Positions 45,784 through 57,576 of a stretch of DNA of 64,000 nucleotides are shown piece after piece. The notes under the pieces are model-generated. The model ran no database searches and was not told the DNA's origin. It saw nothing but the letters and a program-made list of their open reading frames with translations. The position numbers and the translations under genes were made by a program. Location of the stretch: NCBI GenBank assembly GCA_018340805.1, contig JACMZG010001908.1:14068145-14132144 (forward strand). The letters are read 5' to 3'. The first letter of the stretch is position 1. Every line of letters begins with the position of its first letter. Source of the DNA: Microvelia longipes (Eukaryota > Arthropoda > Insecta > Hemiptera > Veliidae).

Positions 45784-48700
45784 ATATATAATATAATATG
45801 TTTTAAGTACATACATATTTAAGTACAAAACTTAAGTATTTGACCCACCCCATGCAATTTAATTGTATCAACAATGTTGCTTACAAATGTTATTTCTCAC
45901 TAATAGTCTTACAGTCATATACCGGGCAAATTATTATTGCTTTGTTCAGGGTAGGAGGCAGCAAAACCCTCTCAGACGAGGCGATTGCTCTCCTAGTGGA
46001 TGAAATAGTAAAAAAAGTTACGAGAGGAACGTCACCCTTACAATTGCTAGACAGTGCCAGTTGGCACAGAGTATACAGCTAGTGTCCCCGGTGAAAGCAA
46101 GGTAACTAATATTGCTATACAGTTGTATAGTTTAGTCACCTCTGTGTTCGAAGACGTTAAAGCGTCAGTGTTATACCCTGACACTTGACACCACGGAGGT
46201 TACGCTCTCAGTGTCAGGGTTATCGCTGCGACATCATAAACATAATAATAACCAATAATTTTAAAAGAGTATTATTATTATTATGAATAGTAATTTCATG
46301 AACTGTCCACAGTTAACAATTAAACTACACTCTTAACAGTTAGTTATTATTTAGATGAAATTGAATTGATAAGCTAGGGGGAAAATAAATGTACCAGGAA
46401 ACAAACAGATATTTAAGAAGTAAATTACTGTGAAAAATTATATACTTATTAAATGTAGGAAAAGTAGTTGATTATCACTGGAAAGTAATAAACATTTTAC
46501 ATCTTGATTCCGAAATTTTATGTATTTATATGTTTTTCTTTGCTCACAGGAAACTTATATCTTACCTCCGAGTAGTGGAACATATGCAAGAGGAAAGATT
46601 TATGATAGGAATAAGAACTATGCAAAACTCCTAAGAAAGGCTAAACTTTTACCGTACAAAAGAGTACACCGCAACTCTGATAGTTCGAGCCAATCATCTA
46701 GCAACTCGTCCCAATCAAGATGCGATTCAGTTGCTCTGAGAGAACTAACTGAAGAAGAGTTAAACACAATTGAAGAGCTAAAAAATACAAATGAGTCTTG
46801 GCCCCACATTATTGAATTGTGGATGAACTCCCTAACAGCTAGAAAGATTTATACCAGGGACTACTCCACAGTCAAAGAAATATACGATCAATTTCCTTGC
46901 TTGAAGCATCCACTGGGACATGAATTGGTGAGTTACTTGCTAGTACTTCAAAGTTTTTGTTGTAATTTATATTTATGTTGAGTTTTAAAATCTATCCCCC
47001 CCACCTTTTTTCTGAATAAAATAAACACAGCATTACATACTTATTATTTATTACTTACTTACTTAAATGTTATTTTTTCACAACACATTTCAAATAAAAA
47101 CTAATTCCTAAATGACACGACTGCAGTTTACTTACTCTAACAGTTTTCATTGAGTGGGTTTACATAAATTTTGTCATTCTTGTCTGATAAAAACCTTCAT
47201 GTTACAGCTCGCCTTAGACTTCAAGACACTGTATCCTCACAGTGCAGACAGGCTAATCTTCAACTGGGACAATTTTTCAAAGAAAGTAATTCTTCTGGCT
47301 AAGAGCAGACTGAAGGACAAGAAGACGCAGCAGTATCTTACATTTGCTGAGACTAGTACTGATGAAAGTGAGTTCATGTTTCATTTAATATATAAATATA
47401 ACATCTTTTTTTCTTTTGTCATATTATAGAACTCTATGTGTCTAACAAAACTAATCCCATTACTTGTTGTTACAGATGTTGTTGTATATTCAATATTGAT
47501 GGTTCTGCCTGCCATCATACAACCGGGGAAAGTTAGAAGGGAAAAGGGAGATACAAAATTCAGCATAGCAGAGAGCCAGGAATCAATTGTTACATTTGTG
47601 AAGGTAAATATTAAAGTCATAACATAGTTATAAATGTAACATACTTATGAATGCATATAACATATCATGTATAACACACATACAGATGTGTGTGTTTGAT
47701 TTTTGTTATTTTGCTATGCCATTTTTTATGTTTGCCCCGTTATAAGTTCAAGGTCACTTAAAGCACTACAGTGCTTCCCCATGTCATTAATTCAATAAAA
47801 AAGAAGCTTTTGGCGTAAATGTCATTATTATGTCAAGTTATACTTGACAATGGCATGCCATTGTGGTATTCTTAAATGTATTAAGTTAATAAGTGATTTT
47901 TTTTAAATTAAAGGACTTAAAAAATATGTTATTAATTATATTAATAGATGTTATGTTATGTTATAGTAATAGATGTCAGATATCTAAAGATGGCAATCAA
48001 TTGAATTTTAGTCCTTGGAAAAGTTTTACACCTAGTGAACCTAAGTCCGTTAATTAAAGCTAAATATGGAATGAAATACTTGATGGTTTTTGTTGATAAT
48101 TTTAGTAAAATTGTAAGACTGTATCCAATTAGAGAAGAAAACTTCACAAAATGCTATTAAATGTTTACAGAAGTATTTAGATGAAATAGGTAGTGTTAAT
48201 ACCATTCTTAGTTATCATGGAACTCAGATCACAGGAAATAATTGGACTAAATTTTTACATGATAACGATATTCATCATGTGTTAACTCCAATTAGACATC
48301 CTCAAGCTAATTTAGCTGAAAGAATAAATAGGCAAATTGGAAATGCTCTTAGGACACTAATTGATAATAATAAACATAATAGTTGGTTAAAGTATGTACC
48401 TCAAATTGAAAAATCTATTAATGAAACTTTTCAAAGAACTTTAGATAATATTCCTTTTGTTGTTCATTTTAAAAAAACGTCCTGTTAGAGAGTGGGAACA
48501 ATGTTTAGATATATCTCAATCTTTAAATCAGAATGTTAATTATAAAAATATTGCTGATAGAATTAAAATAAAACAAATTAAAATAAATTTATTTAATTTA
48601 AATAAAAAGATAACTGTGGTTAATGTTGGTGAAAAAGTGTTAGTGTGTGCTCTTAGAATTAGTTCTGCAGATAATAAAATTAGTGCTAAATTATTGCCAA

Positions 48701-51700
48701 TTTTTGAAGGTCCTTATATAACTTCATAACATCCTATTTACACTCTTGTTGATAATGATGGTAAGATAGGAGGTTCTTTTCATGTGGAAATTTTGAAAAA
48801 GTTTTTTGAACCTGTCAATCCAATGATTACCGAGGTTTAATTATATTAATACCATTTAAATATTACAATTATTATATTGCATGATACTCGATACTATACT
48901 TAATAAAATTTAAGGATATGAAATATGTAATGAAACTTATTTTTTTTAATTAAATAAAAATGATGAATAAATGTAATCATTTAGAATAATAATTTTGTAA
49001 GTTGTGTAGTCATGTAGCCTTATAATATTAATTAAATAATTATATTTTATGTGTTTCAAAGTTCTGTTAAAATAAATAAAAACTTTTATTCCAGTAAATA
49101 AATAAATTAATTAATTAATTGTTTATTTATGATGATTATTTTACATTTGTGTAACCATTTAAATGTGTAAGTATTGACAAAATATTAATTTTTAATATTA
49201 AATGAATGGATGATATGTAATGGAAATTTATATTGATAAAATGTTTTACTAGAACTTTAAGAGTGGCTAAATGAATTATTTTAATTCTATATGTTGATGG
49301 TTTAGAACAATAGAGAGATCACTACACTTGATTAATTTTATGTTGGTAAACTTTGTGTTATGTTGCTAGTGAGTTTAGATCAGTTTGTAATTTGGTTTGT
49401 CAGAGATGATAAATTCCAGAGTACTTTAAGTTGTTTCATATTTTTTTTACATTAAAAAAATTTCCAAAATTAAAAAAGGAGTTATACAGTATACCAAGTT
49501 TTAAATTCAAATTATGTTGTTTTCCAGCCATTTTCTAGGTTTTCTTAGGATACTTAGGGTGCATTTGCGCCCGACCGCTCAGAGCGTTCTGAACAAGAGG
49601 TGTATTCTAGTTACCATGATTGTGCTCAGAGGCGTGGCCAAGGGGAGGAGCCAAAAGAAGCGGGAAGCCAGGGTAGGAGTGGTGGGGCTGATCCTACTAT
49701 TCGGCAGGTTCAGTTCGTTCACTTCTCCCCACTCCTATTCAATTGAAACCTTCTTAGCGGGAAATACAAAATTTTATCTCATCTTCATATTCACATGTAC
49801 TAACTTCTGTGCTGTTTCTTTTTAATTTATACGTTTTACTTTTAATTAAAATCTTTAATTTTACGTTTTAATTGTTGGACGAAGAAGATAAGTTTACCCA
49901 TAAATTATTTTGATTTATGTAGGCGAAGTAAATTTTATTAAAAATTCGTTTTAGTGAAACCTCTGTAGCTCAAATTTTCTTTTTCGAACACCTGTTATTA
50001 CTTAATAGTTTCCTAGGTATGTTAAGGTAAATATTTACCTTAATGGGTTTTTTTAAGTATAATCTCAAAAGCTTCAAACTCAAAGTTTAAGCGGTTCCTG
50101 TAAATATCATCTTGAAGCGCGACGTGAACAAGGTCAATTTTTCCTACAGTTTTGTTTTGATTGTCTAACCTTGTTAACCAACGACCTACAAAATACAACC
50201 GAAGACTCCCTTCAAACCACTAATATTGTTCTAATATGATCTATTTGTTGGCCTCTACTTTGAATTGAATTCATACTCATAGAGAACAGAACTTAAATGG
50301 ATCATACCTAAAAATCAGGTTTGTCTCAGCTATCTGCTCTCCTACTGCTCAAGTCTGTTTAACAGGTGACTGTGTAACTTTATTATTAGAGTAATCAAAT
50401 TAACAAAGCATTTATTTTATTTGTGATACATGAATGGGTAAAGTATAATAAGGTATGCAATTTTCTTATCCTAAATGGATAATTATTGACTTAAAAATTA
50501 ATATTTCCCTCTTAAATTTACTGTGTTTGTTGTGAAATGAATCACTTCCATTTCTTTTACAGGAAATATAGTTTTCATCCAGCAGGAGCAGGGGCCTCGT
50601 CAATTTATAAGTAAGTTAGTTTTCAATTCGTCTGTAAATTTTTAAAATTCAGGGAAGCTGGGTACTGACTTAAGCTTTTTTCAGGTTTCTAGTAAAGAGT
50701 ACAATAAGTTTTATAAATAAGTAAAGGACTACTTACTTGAGAATCCTTACTATAGCGTCAATGAGTTTTTCGAAGACAGTAATAAAGGTTTCTTTAAAGT
50801 TTAATAAGTTTTAATGTTTGTATGTATTGTTGTATTTGTTTTGACGAATGTATACTCCAAAAAGGGTCTCAAGCAGAATAAAGATTTTATTTATTTATTA
50901 GTAAAGAATATGGAATCAGGATGAAATGGACAACAAGATGGAAAAGTATTTGTGTGCAAAAGTATTTTCAATGTTAAACATCACAATTTGTAGAGTGCAG
51001 GATTACACAAAAACTAAGAAATCATTTAACACATTCTCTAGTAAGCTTATTTTATTTTCATGGGTCGTACTGTCCGGGCAATTCCGGTCAAAGGTGGTTA
51101 TACCGACGACCAGAGCTTATAGTTAGTTCCCAGCTAGTAATTTTCCTCTTATAGTCATGCTAGTTTCCATTTTATTTCTTAGTTCTGTATTTAAGCTTCC
51201 AATAACCTGATATTTTGACAAAAGAACCTTGTGGGAAAATTTGTTCTGGAGGGCTATTGTCCTTGTAAAGATATAATCATTGCTTTGGCACAAAATTAAA
51301 TTAACATAAATGTTGGTCTTATACCCAACAGTTCCCACAAAATCAAAATTAAAATAAAATAAATAAACCTTGAAAACTTAGTTCTTACACACTCTTGTGT
51401 TCAACTCCATGAGAGTTACTTCATTAACAATTTTTTCCCAAGCAAATTTGCTAAAAAAGTTAATACTACAAAAACATCTTCAATTTCTTACATGAAAGTC
51501 TAACTTGAGTACATTTTTATTAAAGAATCAATGTAGAGTTGTAACAGGTTTAGAAACAAGTGGATTTTTAGCTGATTTCATTTATACTATAGATAATTAC
51601 TTTTTTTCTGACCCAAATTAATTATGATAATATGTGTTTAAGGCAATGGGAGTTCAACCTGGGAGTTCTTCCAGCCAATGGATGAACTCCTAGGACAAAG

Positions 51701-52542
51701 GCCTGATGTGACACCAGTCTCTTCATATGAGAGTTCCGAAGCAGCTGGTGTCATTAATCGATTAAGGAAGAATCCGCCGTCAGCAGGTAATTACTCCAAT
51801 AGTCACATATTTGAGTTTTAATTCTAATACGTGAAAAATTTTCAAAAGTTGTTCTAATGACATACAACAATTAAAGTAAAAGTAGTTCCGACAAGTTTTA
51901 TGGTGAGGTTGTATAGCTAAAGGGAAAAAGAAGCTACAACCTACATAGAAACAAGTTTAATGAGTTTGAGAAAGTGTACACAACTTTGTCGAACTCAAAA
52001 TAGTTACTTTGATATACATTTCTTTTTCACTTGATTTGGTACAAGTGGACTTTAATAGAATGGAATACAATAAAAGTCTCTCCTCAAAATTGATTGGCAT
52101 TTCATATCCGGCTTTCAGCCAATAAGTTCATCATCAGTGACAAACAGAAGAGAACGAATGTGTAGTTGAATCTTTGAGCTAGCTTGACTGTCACTGACCA
52201 CTAAGTCACAGTTTCTTTTCAGCACTGCAGATGTACATATAAGTAGAAAACCAGTTGTGTTGTGCTGATAAATTTTCTCGAGACTCCTCTTTTATATTTT
52301 TGATTTACTCCGTCATACATTTTTTAACGATAATCGTTTGGAGCCAAATATTTTAGGCCTAAGGTAATGTGGTATTATAATGTATGCTGTTCTACACTTA
52401 TTTGTTTCTTCATTTTACTCAAAAATAATTGTTTTTTTTAGATGAGCAGTATGTAAGTAATGAAGATGAAGAAGGTACCTCTGTGTCATCTCAAAAAAAC
52501 GAACAAAAAAGAACTCCAACAACATTTCAGAGAAAAAAATGA
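44419..52542 (+). CDS. Myb/SANT-like DNA-binding domain gene, C-terminal exons, split by duplication
   Basis: Exon a 44419-44537 (acceptor ataatag) ends in phase 1. Exon b 45047-45190 fits it: VKFRNLKRTYKDIKQRNSTSG joins NGSSTWEFFQPMDELLGQRP. This is the last helix and C-terminal Trp/Phe motif of the trihelix Myb/SANT-like domain found in MSANTD proteins and Harbinger transposon ORF1. Exon b is duplicated at 51643-51786. Exon c, 52442-52542, follows in phase 1 (DEQYVSNEDEEG...) and ends TGA, giving a basic tail. Parts of the Myb domain N-terminal to exon a were not found. A Harbinger-type transposase begins at 52760 on the same strand, so this may be the DNA-binding partner protein of that transposon. 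Between the exons lie unit 2 and 49562-51361. Confidence 0.65.
45345..47603 (+). pseudogene. Five-exon gene of unknown function, copy 2 (damaged)
   Basis: Exons correspond to copy 1: 45345-45509 (or from 45361 using the gacgacacag acceptor), ~45905-46099, 46550-46927, 47208-47367 and 47476-47603. Exon 2 has lost its acceptor and first residues, and one A is missing from the run after GAAATAGT, which shifts the frame; a T is also lost in GTGTCCCC. The other exons are intact, with only point changes such as R to H in exon 3. Using the 45361 acceptor, exon 1 would be in phase with Myb/SANT exon b (45047-45190) across a ~170-bp intron, so a fusion transcript is conceivable. Confidence 0.7.
45736..45800. 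repeat. (TA)n expansion specific to unit 2
   Basis: Unit 1 has only a short tatatatatatg run at 40300. Here the tract is about 60 bp longer, so it arose after duplication. Confidence 0.8.
47811..48840 (+). pseudogene. Ty3/gypsy integrase remnant, copy 2
   Basis: Duplicate of 42345-43370 with additional damage: part of the zinc finger is lost (the RCFKCQ region is replaced by a ttatgttatgtt slippage), and other frames have single-base indels. The core still shows SYHGTQI and HPQANLAERIN. Confidence 0.8.
49562..51361. other. Segment unique to unit 2, candidate short exons
   Basis: Bases 49562-49745 are clearly GC-richer than the surroundings. One frame reads FAPDRSERSEQEVYSSYHDC and continues through RRGQGEEPKEAGSQGRSGG, open for ~60 codons, so it may be a coding exon of unknown origin. 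A second candidate mini-exon (50571-50609, acceptor ttttacag, donor gtaagt) reads NIVFIQQEQGPRQFI in one frame. Neither is confirmed. The rest is AT-rich with no recognised gene. Confidence 0.35.
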
Positions 52543-52759
52543 AGGCCAAGGAGGAGTACTTAATTAAATCAGTGTTTTAAATATAGTAGTCTAAATAGTG
52601 TGTTAAATTTTAGTTTTAATAATCTAGAAACGTGATGACTTAAACAAAGACTTAAGATAAAAACAAGGCCGGGCTTAATCACCTCAGTTGTGTATAGCTT
52701 GCACCCTAATACCTTATCTCAATCAATTTTTATTCTTGTTAATATTTTTTTCTGGCTCA

Positions 52760-53450
52760 ATGGAGCAATTCATCATTGAGGAGTTGGTGACATCGTCATC
52801 CTCTTCCTCCTCTAGCAGTGATGATGAGTTACCCATCAATTTATTTAAACAACAGACAAAATTGTCACGTGTTGCAAATTTTTCCGAACAAGTTGTTCCA
52901 CTTATGAATGATGACGAGTTTAAAAGTCATTTCAGGATGTTTCCTAGTACTTTTAACCATCTGTTGCAAATAGTAATTATGCTATTATTTAGTATTGTTT
53001 AATGGCATTTAAGTTTTATTAATCACTTTTATAACTTTTGTTAAAACTTTAATGCATTTTTTATCAACATTCTTCAATGATATATGAATCTAACCTATAA
53101 CCTCTGTTCTAAGAAGAGGTAAGAAAGATTCTTGCAGCAGAAGTAAATAAAGCAGCTTTATTTCAGAAAATGTATAATATATGTTATGGACAGATCTGTA
53201 ATGATGAATAAGTTATTGTTTACAGAACATAGCATGTCCTGGTCCTCTTGTTGTTATTGAAGAGAATAAGTATGTAGTTGATGATCTGTCTGTTATTGTT
53301 TGTTTTAGTTGGACTTCACAAATGGCAGCAGTAGGGAGAGGGGACTACAATCAGCCCCAGGAAACAGCTGGAAATTGTTTTGTGGGTTCTAGCAATCCCT
53401 GATAGTTTTAGGTACTACAATTTGTGATATTTAAAGGTCTGTTGTATTGA
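52760..53450 (+). pseudogene. Harbinger (PIF) transposase, N-terminal part
   Basis: The frame from ATG at 52760 reads MEQFIIEELV, a long Ser run and SDDELP, then DDEFKSHFRMFPSTFNHLLQ up to a likely donor at 52973. At about 53330-53420 another open piece reads GEGTTISPRKQLEIVLWVLA followed by IPDSFR. HFRM...F..LL and TTIS..KQL...LW.LA.PDSFR are hallmark N-terminal motifs of HARBI1-like nucleases. The DDE catalytic domain was not found downstream, so the gene is truncated or decayed. It follows the Myb/SANT exon c by ~220 bp, the two-gene layout expected of Harbinger elements. Confidence 0.7.
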
Positions 53451-54140
53451 ATTGAATCAACAATTTTACCAAAATTTTAATAATTTAATTAATATGTGGG
53501 TGGATGGTGTGATTCAGTCGCCACAAGCAATCATTATTTCTTTTCTTTGTAGTTCCGGAATTTGATTTTTAAATATAATTTATTACTTTGCAATCTGATT
53601 TTTGATTCAGTTTTATGTTTCATATCGTTAGAAACTGATGAATGCTTGTGACTGCTTTTGTGAGTGAGCATTTTCTTTTTTCTATATATTTGTTTGATGT
53701 ACATGTAGCATCACTTCACTCTGACACTCGTCAAAAAACTGAATTATATTGTATTTCAAAATTGTGTTGTATCTCATTTATTTCACATAGGAAAAATATT
53801 ATTGTACCCAAACCTGTATTGTAACAAAAAATATATATATTGCACTCAACTACTTAATGTCGTTGTGTAACTTTATTTAGCCTTGTCAGACAATACCTGA
53901 GTCGAGCTATCCGTCTTACCTCATCAAAGTAATTTAAAACCCTCAGATACCTTTACTTATATACTTACCTGTTGCTTCCATCACCTATACTACCTGTACC
54001 TTAACTATTCCGAACGTTACGTACCACGCACCTTCAATTTCCGTACGTTACAATACGTTGAATGATTTGACAATTATTCTACTTTTATCACGGGCGTTCT
54101 TGAAAAATCTATTAGCAAGTCGCTCTTTATTCTTTCATAC
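53451..54140. other. Intergenic DNA, no gene seen
   Basis: AT-rich. No later Harbinger exon (a catalytic IGxxDGT-type motif) could be recognised. Confidence 0.4.
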
Positions 54141-54144
54141 CACC

Positions 54145-54509
54145 ATGGAGGACCAAAGCCACACTTCCACTTCGTCCACACCTGCCATTGGTATAACAGA
54201 GAATACCGGTGCCTCAAATTCGTCAGTAAAGGTGTTCCAGTTGGGAAAACGCGGTATAGAGTAGTCAGTTCTTACCGAGGAGGTCAAAACACCATCGACC
54301 TCCAGCGTCTTGTCCAGTATCTCTCGACCAATGGCCGAAAAAGATGTTCAATTAAAATCGGAGAAAAAGGATGGTTCGTATTACCTGGAAATAAATCTGT
54401 ACAGGAAGTCGGACATCCTTGGTGTGGAACCCCTGAACCGGTGGAAGAAGGTTTTGATAAGAATGAAGATGCTTTTGAATCGGGAGGCGGAGTCATTCCA
54501 GCTGTTTGA
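54145..54509 (+). pseudogene. Unidentified ORF fragment, possibly retroelement gag
   Basis: An ATG at 54145 opens MEDQSHTSTSSTPAIG; near 54230 coding-like sequence moves to another frame that is open for 93 codons (54231-54509), reading SYRGGQNTIDLQRLVQYLST, then KIGEKGWFVLPGNK and GHPWCGTPEPVEEG, with a stop at 54507. Base composition is less AT-rich than the neighbours. I do not recognise the family. A long opposite-strand frame over the same bases is considered a shadow. Its position directly before the second ~800-bp repeat suggests a retroelement. Confidence 0.4.
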
Positions 54510-54666
54510 CTAAGCTGTAATAAAAATTCAAGAAGAATTGGAGGAGATGGGCGACATCGAAGAAAAATCATTCCCTCGCAAGTAGAACAAATTATGTTAG
54601 AGTTATGAACTGTTACCTTATAGCTTACGAACAGGTCAACTGATCTTTGTAGTTCCTGTTGTAGGT

Positions 54667-55440
54667 CCCGTATTTTGGTTTTACCTGTAAAAGAAGCTAC
54701 ATAGCATAATTTTTTCCCGGACACAGCATAACTGAAGATTGTTACTTGACTCTGGGACCCTGCAGTGAAGACACGACCCCCTTCCCTCCAGGACCCTAAC
54801 GATTCGTATATTTATGTTACCTTAAGAAAATATCTCTGGTGCCATGTCAGGGTGCGCAACATGACATGCACATTTGTTTAAGGATACCATTTCATGACTA
54901 TGATATATGTTGTCAGATTAATGTAACGATGGTTGGTTATGATTTTGAGAGATAGTTTCTTGGACCTTATTAGTTGTTGATAAGGACCAAGAAGCCTTAA
55001 GCTTGGTTTTTATTTCGGCCTGTTGTAGATTCTCTGTAACCAATAACTTTTATTTGTATAAATAAATATATACATTTATTATTTTACACTTCTCTTCGAG
55101 ACATTTTGTGATGTTTGTTTGTGGTCAGTGTAAAGAACCGTAACTAACCAACTTAACACACTAATAAAACCTATAAATTTTAATTTTGAAGGAAATAAAA
55201 TAATAAACATAATCACTATTTTTATAATTAAACATTTCATTCATGTAATTCTCTTTATACATTATACATCTAAATAACATATATAAGACTTATTTATTTA
55301 CTGTGTTTAGCAAGAATTCCCTGATCCCTCAGTCTAGTTATTTAGTATCATCGGCTTAAGTTATTTTCATGGTGCTCTCTCGATATTTAATACCCATACC
55401 TCAAGGATGTCACAACGGGGGTTTTTTTGCCCGGATAACC
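54667..55440. repeat. Dispersed ~800-bp repeat, copy 2
   Basis: Second copy of 26541-27362. The alignment starts at tcccgtattttgg and ends near aaggatgtcacaac. It is slightly shorter through small deletions. Non-coding. Confidence 0.75.
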
Positions 55441-55880
55441 CGCTTCGACAACTTGGTTGGTCCTTAGCGGGAATCACTCCATCCAACCTGGGGTCTCATA
55501 AACTGTAACTCCCACCAGCTAACCCTGTTGGGAATATTTTGACTATAATTATTATTATTATTATTTTTATTTTTTTCGTCTTATGCCCCATTTAACCTAT
55601 TTTTTTCGCGAAGTATCACCTAGTGTATAAGGGAACCGCACCACATGACATTATTGTCATGCTTAGATATTATATTATTACTATAAAAATTCATATCATT
55701 GATGATGTTTTTACATTCAATTTTAATATAAGGTCACACGTTTCATATTTTAATTAACTAATTTTATGTATATTGTTAAAGATATAAAAAATGAAGGTCA
55801 CATGTTCCATATTTAATTACTAATTTTAATGTTATATTTAAGATATTTATGTTCAATATAATTAATACTTCATACCCTTT
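55441..55880. other. AT-rich DNA, no gene seen
   Basis: No coding or structural signal recognised, apart from short ATT runs near 55545. Confidence 0.35.
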
Positions 55881-55883
55881 AGT

Positions 55884-56062
55884 GTGTACTTTAGGTGTTT
55901 GTGTTAGTGTGCCTGTTCTGTTGTATTTTATAAGCTCAAGTGTCTCCCCAAAAGTGTACTTTAGGTGTTTGTGTTAGTGTGCCTGTTCTGTTGTATTTTA
56001 TAAGCTCAAGTGTCTCCCCAAAAGTGTACTTTAGATGTTTATGTCTTGTGCTAATGTTCTGT
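55884..56062. repeat. 70-bp tandem repeat
   Basis: Units start at 55884, 55954 and 56024 with gtgtactttaggtgtttgtg. The first two are virtually identical over 70 bp; the third diverges after about 35 bp. Confidence 0.9.
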
Positions 56063-56739
56063 GCAAAAGCTGAAATGGTTAATCCATCTTAATTACTCCT
56101 GTATTAATAATATGTTTATTATTAATAACGTATTAATAATAAAGATAAAAAGAGATTACATACTTTTACAGACCATGTTTAGGTATAAATGGCGTTAGGT
56201 GTCGGTTTCTGAAAGAATACAATAGATATATGTCTCCACTTTGGGTGCATTTGATCAATTGGGCTCGTTCTTAAGGTTCTTTTATTTTTTTATTATTAGT
56301 AGTATTACATTGCAAAATTTATTTTGGTGATAATTTCTTCTTTAGTTGTAGTAGGCAATATGAATAGTACAGACCACGTGTCAGGGTCGTGAACAGTTGC
56401 TTGGGTTCTGCACGCTGATCAATGGGAATAATAAATAAATACTTGGGCTCAGCGACATGACACGATGTCAGATAAGGACTGTATTACATCAGACACTTAG
56501 ACTCTGCACTCTGATGTCTCGTAGATAAAAATCTACGGAGAGGAAAAGAATGCTGTGAAGATTAAACATGTTCCGGCACGAAGCTAAAAGTTGGAGATTA
56601 AAGATGAAACCATATTTGATGCGTTAAGTTGATTCCGGTGGATATATCAGAGGTGTTTGTAGATAAATAAACTTGTTAATAATTTAAATAAAAAGATAAA
56701 TAAATATGGACAAAACAGGAACAGAAAACTAAACCTAGT

Positions 56740-57065
56740 ATCTCAGTGTAGCGCTGCCACACAGGGGTTTTAAAAAATAGCCCCTGTGTGGACGAATTAT
56801 ACCTAACCTAGAAAAACTAAGGCTAAGATATAAAACTTAACAACTCCACTTAAAAACTAGGGGCTTAGGAAAGTATTCACACAGTCGTATGAGTTAAAAT
56901 AACGTATGTGAATATTGCCACATAGGGGTTTAACAAATGGTCCCTATGTGGCGAAAGCGTACTTAACTCTAAACGACTACAGCTAAGTTAAAAGCTATAT
57001 ACAACACTAATGAACTAGCTATAAACTAAATATCACAGTGAATTATTGTCACATAGGGGTTAAAC
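56740..57065. repeat. Three spaced CACANAGGGG hairpin modules
   Basis: The first hairpin, 56758-56790, pairs cacacagggg with cccctgtgtg. The second, 56918-56951, pairs ccacataggg with ccctatgtgg. The third, from ~57049, keeps only the left arm cacataggggtt. Between them recur aactaaggctaag / gactacagctaag and aaaactagg-like blocks, so these are diverged tandem units of 130-160 bp. They immediately precede a candidate LTR. Confidence 0.7.
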
Positions 57066-57114
57066 AAATTTGTGCTTCAAAAGTTTAGGTGGTCTAAACT
57101 TTTGGGTGGGAGGA

Positions 57115-57331
57115 TGTTGGATACTCCGACCCGCCTTGCATTTGTACTTTATATTAAACCCGTGTCTGATGTAACCTGGGTTATTACCTTCTTCCTCACC
57201 TCGTGTACGGGTTTCTTTTTTTCGGGTCAAGCGTTCCAATTTATATGTGATTTAATTAATAAATCAATTACTATTTAGTTTAAATATGCTTTTATTTAAT
57301 ACTTATTTTATTACGTTAAGAGTACTCAACA
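57115..57331 (+). mobile_element. Candidate solo or 3' LTR
   Basis: It starts tgttggatactc just after a purine tract (gggtgggagga) and ends gagtactcaaca, giving imperfect inverted termini of 12 bp with TG...CA. The length is 217 bp. A second copy is not in the window, so this rests on termini and the purine tract alone. Confidence 0.5.
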
Positions 57332-57576
57332 GTAAGTGTTATGCTAATGCTAATGCTCAATATCCATTAGCGGAATGGAATGGATTGGAATTTAATAATT
57401 TTACTATGACTAAAAAGGAAAATATTAATAAAATTAGGGAAATTATGATTGGATCACCCATGTTAGCGCAATCTTCTACTGGCCCTGACTCTGCATCTGA
57501 TAATTCTACTAATATATATGTGCAATGTGCTAGTAGGCATTTTGAAAATCCATTGCATATATATTTCGTTTCCTAG
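57286..57576 (+). other. Open frame of unknown significance
   Basis: The ~96-codon frame reads NAQYPLAEWNGLEFNNFTMT and SPMLAQSSTGPDSASDNSTN. The composition is more protein-like than in most AT-rich shadows, but there is no family match I recognise. It starts inside the candidate LTR, so the initiating ATG is doubtful. Confidence 0.25.

Larger units (their letters stand above)
45344..51871 (+). repeat. Tandem duplication, unit 2
   Basis: Second copy of the 39907-45272 block. It differs by a 3-bp in-frame deletion in exon 1, loss of ~19 bp spanning the exon-2 acceptor, single-base deletions, a (TA)n expansion at 45746-45800, and replacement of the segment holding Myb/SANT exon a by 49562-51361. 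Unit 2 keeps a proper acceptor (tttcacag) in front of exon 1, which unit 1 lacks. Confidence 0.9.

Noticed and set aside
54284..54724. 146-codon minus-strand frame
   Set aside because: It crosses both the gag-like plus-strand frame and the edge of the ~800-bp repeat. No acceptor or motif supports it, although it is the longest frame there.
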